Assembly: GCF_036840915.1 (NCBI RefSeq)
Contig: NZ_CP085725.1
Coordinates: forward strand, 2,356,001-2,420,000
From: Flavobacterium hankyongi
GTDB lineage: Bacteria; Bacteroidota; Bacteroidia; Flavobacteriales; Flavobacteriaceae
Direction: 5' to 3'
DNA: 64,000 bases
Program-made: the position numbers and the translations under genes
The notes under the pieces: generated by a model
What the model saw: only the letters and a program-made list of their open reading frames with translations
Database searches by the model: none
What the model was told of the DNA's origin: nothing
Part shown: positions 61,445 to 64,000 of the stretch, piece by piece
Layout of the letters: the number at the start of each line of letters is the position of its first letter
Position numbering within the stretch: position 1 is the first letter of the stretch

Positions 61445-63706
61445 TTAATATAATGAATATCGTATACCTATAAAACTTCGTATGCCTTGATTAGGACCAT
61501 AGACATACGATGGGTCAAAAGTTAATGCATACGGATTGTTTTGGGTTGGCACCACATTTCCATTGTTGTCATATACTACATCATTGTCAAATGGATCATT
61601 TGAACGTGCTATAATGAAAGGGGTTCCCTTATTTGGTGTCCAGTCCAATAGGTTTTTTATTCCAAGATAAATTTCGCAATTTTTAATTTTTGAAACGGTG
61701 AACTGAATATTTTGAATACTGTAGGTGGAAGAATAAGGCTTTCTCGGGTCTAAATCTCCTAATAATGGAAGCTTCATTGGGCCATACAAATTTCCTGTGT
61801 AGTCTATGGTCAGGAACCATTTTGGAATAGCGTAGGAAACAGACCATGTACCTGAGAATTTTTCGGTAAGTACCGGTCTTGTTTTTATTCCGTTTTCGTT
61901 TTTGAAAACGTCCATATAAGTCACTCCCAAGGAAGCTTTCCATTCATTGCCCATAATTAGGTCAAGATTGGAACTGAATCCTGATGATTTTGCGTAGCCG
62001 TCTAAGTTTTTGTAGATGATTTGGTTGGGATTGGTATCATAATCCGGGATGATGGAATTCGTGAAATACGTCATCCAAACGGCATTTTCCCAACTCATAA
62101 AACTGCCGTCTTTCAGATACCATTTTTTCAGTAAATTGATATTGGCATTGTAGGAACGTTCGGGTTTTAAATCTTCCAGTACTATCACATCGCGCGAACC
62201 GGTTAATGCCGCATGTTCTTCTGTGAACAGATTCACGACACGAAAACCTGTACCGGCATTAAGTCTTAAAATATTATTGTTGTTGATTTTCCATTTATAC
62301 GCAAGACGAGGTGTGAAAATATTACCGTGATTGCTATTGTAATCGTATCGGGCACCCAATAATAAACTATGTTTTTCTGCCAAATGTATTTCATCCTGAA
62401 CAAATAAACTTGGAATCCAGGTTTTATCTTCTTTTACAGTAGCTGTGGTATTATCATCATACAATTGATAGCGTATGGCCGTACCAAAAAGGAAATCATG
62501 ATTTTTTAATCTTTTGTCCCATGTTAATTGTCCAAAACCTATATTCTGCTTGGCTAAATAAGGAGTGTTGCCATACACCGAGTTCTGATCGTGATTGGTG
62601 TATGAGAAAGAAAATAACATTTTTTCTTTCACAGGAAGTTCATAAGAACCTATAAATTCATAACGACTGGTATATATACTCTCGCCATAAACTTCACTTC
62701 CGCCACGATGTTTTTTTCGCCATTGCATTTCACCACCCCAACGGTCTTCGTAAAAATAACGTCCCGCTAAAGAAAATATTTTTTTACTTTTCCTGTTGAA
62801 ATTCCATTTTTGAAATACCGAAATACGGTCTTGCAGGGTTACATCCGTGAAGTTATCATCGTTATTGTCAATTGGTTTGGAATAATTGAAATAATTTACG
62901 CCAGTTAGTACAGACGCAGTGTTTCCTAGATTGGCTTTTGCCCCTAAATCCAGATTGGCTTCTCCCCAGCCTGTCGAAAATCCATCAACAGAAAAAGTAG
63001 GTGCGTTTTTAGAATTTTTGGTGATGATATTGATTAGTCCGCCAACTGCTTCGCTGCCATACAATGAAGAAGCCGGTCCTTTGACCACTTCAATTCTTTC
63101 CAATAATGAATTGGGTATTCCCGAAAGCCCATACACTGTAGAGAGTCCGCTTACAATCGGCATTCCATCAATCAAAACCAGTGTATAAGGTCCTTCCAAT
63201 CCGTTAATGTGAATATCGCCTGTGTTGCAAATATTACAATTTAACTGGGGACGTACGCCGTTTACATTTTGCAAAGCATCAAATATATTAACTGTTGGAT
63301 TTTTTTTGAAAAATGTTGGTTTGAAAACTTCAACCGGCACGGCACTTTCCAGACGGCTCACCGGCTTTAAGGTACCAGTGATGACTATTTCATCCAGTTC
63401 GTTCTTTTTTTGTTTTTCGGGGATTAATTCAAAATTCAATGTGATTTCAGAAGTATCTTTTACTGAAATTCTCTTTTTCTGAGTTTGAAAACCTTCAAAT
63501 ACAACTGTTATTTCATGAGAACCATTAGCTATATTTTCAAATAGATAATTTCCGTCACTATCGGTTTTTGATTTGAGGGATTTATTCAGGGTTACTTCAA
63601 CATTCTCAAAAGTAATTTCATCGGAAGAAATAGTTCCTTTGATTTTAGTCTGCCCGTTTAAAAAATTGCAAATAAAAACGACTGCAACAAGGATTAATTT
63701 TTTCAC
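61445..63706 (-). CDS. TonB-dependent receptor with a CxxC plug (metal uptake type)
   Basis: 753 residues if GTG at 63706 is the start, which gives the signal VKKLILVAVVFICNFLNGQ. An ATG at 63745 lies over the -7 box and is rejected. A CarboxypepD_reg-like domain (about 20-95) precedes the plug. The plug holds an unusual cysteine pair, Cys157-Asn-Ile-Cys160, followed by TGDIHINGLEGPY and a DGMPIVSGLSTVYGLSGIP motif. The barrel runs to the C-terminus, ending IGIRYSLY. Similar plugs I know from Bacteroidota sit beside metal genes. The divergent neighbour is mntH, so manganese or a related ion is a reasonable substrate (inference). Confidence 0.85.
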   Translation of the reverse strand: MKKLILVAVVFICNFLNGQTKIKGTISSDEITFENVEVTLNKSLKSKTDSDGNYLFENIANGSHEITVVFEGFQTQKKRISVKDTSEITLNFELIPEKQKKNELDEIVITGTLKPVSRLESAVPVEVFKPTFFKKNPTVNIFDALQNVNGVRPQLNCNICNTGDIHINGLEGPYTLVLIDGMPIVSGLSTVYGLSGIPNSLLERIEVVKGPASSLYGSEAVGGLINIITKNSKNAPTFSVDGFSTGWGEANLDLGAKANLGNTASVLTGVNYFNYSKPIDNNDDNFTDVTLQDRISVFQKWNFNRKSKKIFSLAGRYFYEDRWGGEMQWRKKHRGGSEVYGESIYTSRYEFIGSYELPVKEKMLFSFSYTNHDQNSVYGNTPYLAKQNIGFGQLTWDKRLKNHDFLFGTAIRYQLYDDNTTATVKEDKTWIPSLFVQDEIHLAEKHSLLLGARYDYNSNHGNIFTPRLAYKWKINNNNILRLNAGTGFRVVNLFTEEHAALTGSRDVIVLEDLKPERSYNANINLLKKWYLKDGSFMSWENAVWMTYFTNSIIPDYDTNPNQIIYKNLDGYAKSSGFSSNLDLIMGNEWKASLGVTYMDVFKNENGIKTRPVLTEKFSGTWSVSYAIPKWFLTIDYTGNLYGPMKLPLLGDLDPRKPYSSTYSIQNIQFTVSKIKNCEIYLGIKNLLDWTPNKGTPFIIARSNDPFDNDVVYDNNGNVVPTQNNPYALTFDPSYVYGPNQGIRSFIGIRYSLY

Positions 63707-63742
63707 AATTGTAATTTTTATATGTTTAAATATATTTTTAGA

Positions 63743-63750
63743 CAAAACTA
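63743..63750 (-). promoter_or_regulatory. -7 element of the metal TonB receptor gene
   Basis: TAGTTTTG on the minus strand matches TAnnTTTG. It overlaps the ATG at 63745 and therefore points to the GTG at 63706 as the true start. Confidence 0.55.
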
Positions 63751-63768
63751 AAAATTAAATTTTAGATA

Positions 63769-63791
63769 GCAAATATTTTAATTAAATTTGC
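63769..63791. promoter_or_regulatory. Dyad between the divergent receptor and mntH promoters
   Basis: GCAAAT ... ATTTGC arms enclose AT-rich bases; the right arm overlaps the mntH -7 box. A second dyad CTAAAA / TTTTAG covers about 63748-63765. Either could bind a metal-responsive repressor such as MntR or Fur. Confidence 0.45.
63783..63790 (+). promoter_or_regulatory. -7 element of mntH
   Basis: TAAATTTG matches TAnnTTTG, 21 bases before the mntH ATG. Confidence 0.55.
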
Positions 63792-63811
63792 CTTAATCAA
63801 TTACTAAAGAA

Positions 63812-64000
63812 ATGAGTAAGTCATTAGAAGAAGTTCACGAATCAGTATCGACACAAAATAAAACATCTATATTTAGAAAAATACTAGCTTTTTTTGGGCC
63901 TGCCTACTTAATAAGTGTTGGTTATATGGATCCGGGAAACTGGGCAACTGACCTTGCTGGAGGAAGCCAATTTGGTTATGCTTTAATTTGGGTTTTACTT
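63812..64000 (+). CDS. mntH: Nramp-family divalent metal transporter, N-terminal part
   Basis: The first 63 codons are in the window; the gene runs past the right edge. After a charged N-terminus ([17 protein letters not shown]) the first helix carries the Nramp signature, [13 protein letters not shown], in which the Asp and Asn help bind the metal. MntH-type Nramp proteins import Mn2+ and some Fe2+ with protons. It is divergent from the CxxC TonB receptor and has its own -7 box, so the pair may form one uptake route, outer membrane to cytoplasm. Confidence 0.9.
   Translation, partial: MSKSLEEVHESVSTQNKTSIFRKILAFFGPAYLISVGYMDPGNWATDLAGGSQFGYALIWVLL

Noticed and set aside
63707-63745. ATG start of the metal TonB receptor at 63745
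   Set aside because: It lies on the -7 box TAGTTTTG and would put 13 charged residues before the signal peptide; the GTG at 63706 fits better.

Overview
The window looks like a chromosomal segment of a Flavobacterium or close relative (Bacteroidota, Flavobacteriia). The DNA is AT-rich and almost no gene has a Shine-Dalgarno site. Many promoters fit the Bacteroidota -7 consensus TAnnTTTG. Several products carry type IX secretion (T9SS) sorting domains, there are two CarboxypepD_reg-type TonB receptors, and atpD-atpC stand apart from the other ATP synthase genes. I saw no rRNA, tRNA, CRISPR array, insertion sequence or prophage. Most of it is ordinary housekeeping chromosome.

Layout. 1-6.3 kb: the start of an unknown secreted protein, then a ~2000-residue T9SS surface protein. 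6.4-14.8 kb: recX, three exact-length 40-bp tandem repeats, and a biotin region (beta-ketoacyl synthase, bioA, bioD, bioF). The biotin region is split by an ECF sigma / TraB / membrane protein module with a plausible self-regulated promoter. 14.8-16.7 kb: atpC and atpD. 16.8-21.3 kb: a GDSL/SGNH lipoprotein paired with a TonB receptor. 21.5-25.8 kb: glmS, a DUF4270 lipoprotein and a half-length glycogen-synthase-like protein. 25.9-30.8 kb: panC, panD, a flippase-like membrane protein, an esterase-fold protein without its serine, and radA. 30.9-33.1 kb: two secreted proteins. 33.2-39.0 kb: a small HExxH protein, an AsmA-like/GT51 transglycosylase fusion, a DUF4139 protein with an inserted TonB-plug-like segment, and a secreted sugar dehydrogenase. 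39.0-45.1 kb: aldo/keto reductase, OmpA-like lipoprotein, outer-membrane protein, exonuclease III and a bifunctional acyltransferase (OlsF-like). 45.1-47.6 kb: M48 peptidase and a DUF4870/DUF2752/TM2 membrane cluster beside a decayed stretch. 47.6-55.4 kb: 2-hydroxyacid dehydrogenase, corA and mgtE (two Mg2+ transporters, tail to tail), rsmA, DUF4286, a TPR protein and serS. 55.5-64 kb: a metal-homeostasis block with a small secreted protein, a CusA-TolC fusion, its adaptor, a TonB receptor and mntH.

The most unusual signals are regulatory. The corA leader holds a 19-codon ORF whose stop overlaps the corA start as ATGA. Two interleaved inverted repeats cover the same stretch, and one of them pairs with the corA start codon. 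This resembles a translation-controlled Mg2+ switch. The DUF4139 gene has a start-codon-covering hairpin, and several co-directional gene pairs carry long AT-rich hairpins just before the downstream ATG. Protein oddities include a Ser-to-Asp change in the esterase, the glycogen-synthase half without its substrate motif, and an internal signal peptide joining an inner-membrane pump to an outer-membrane channel.
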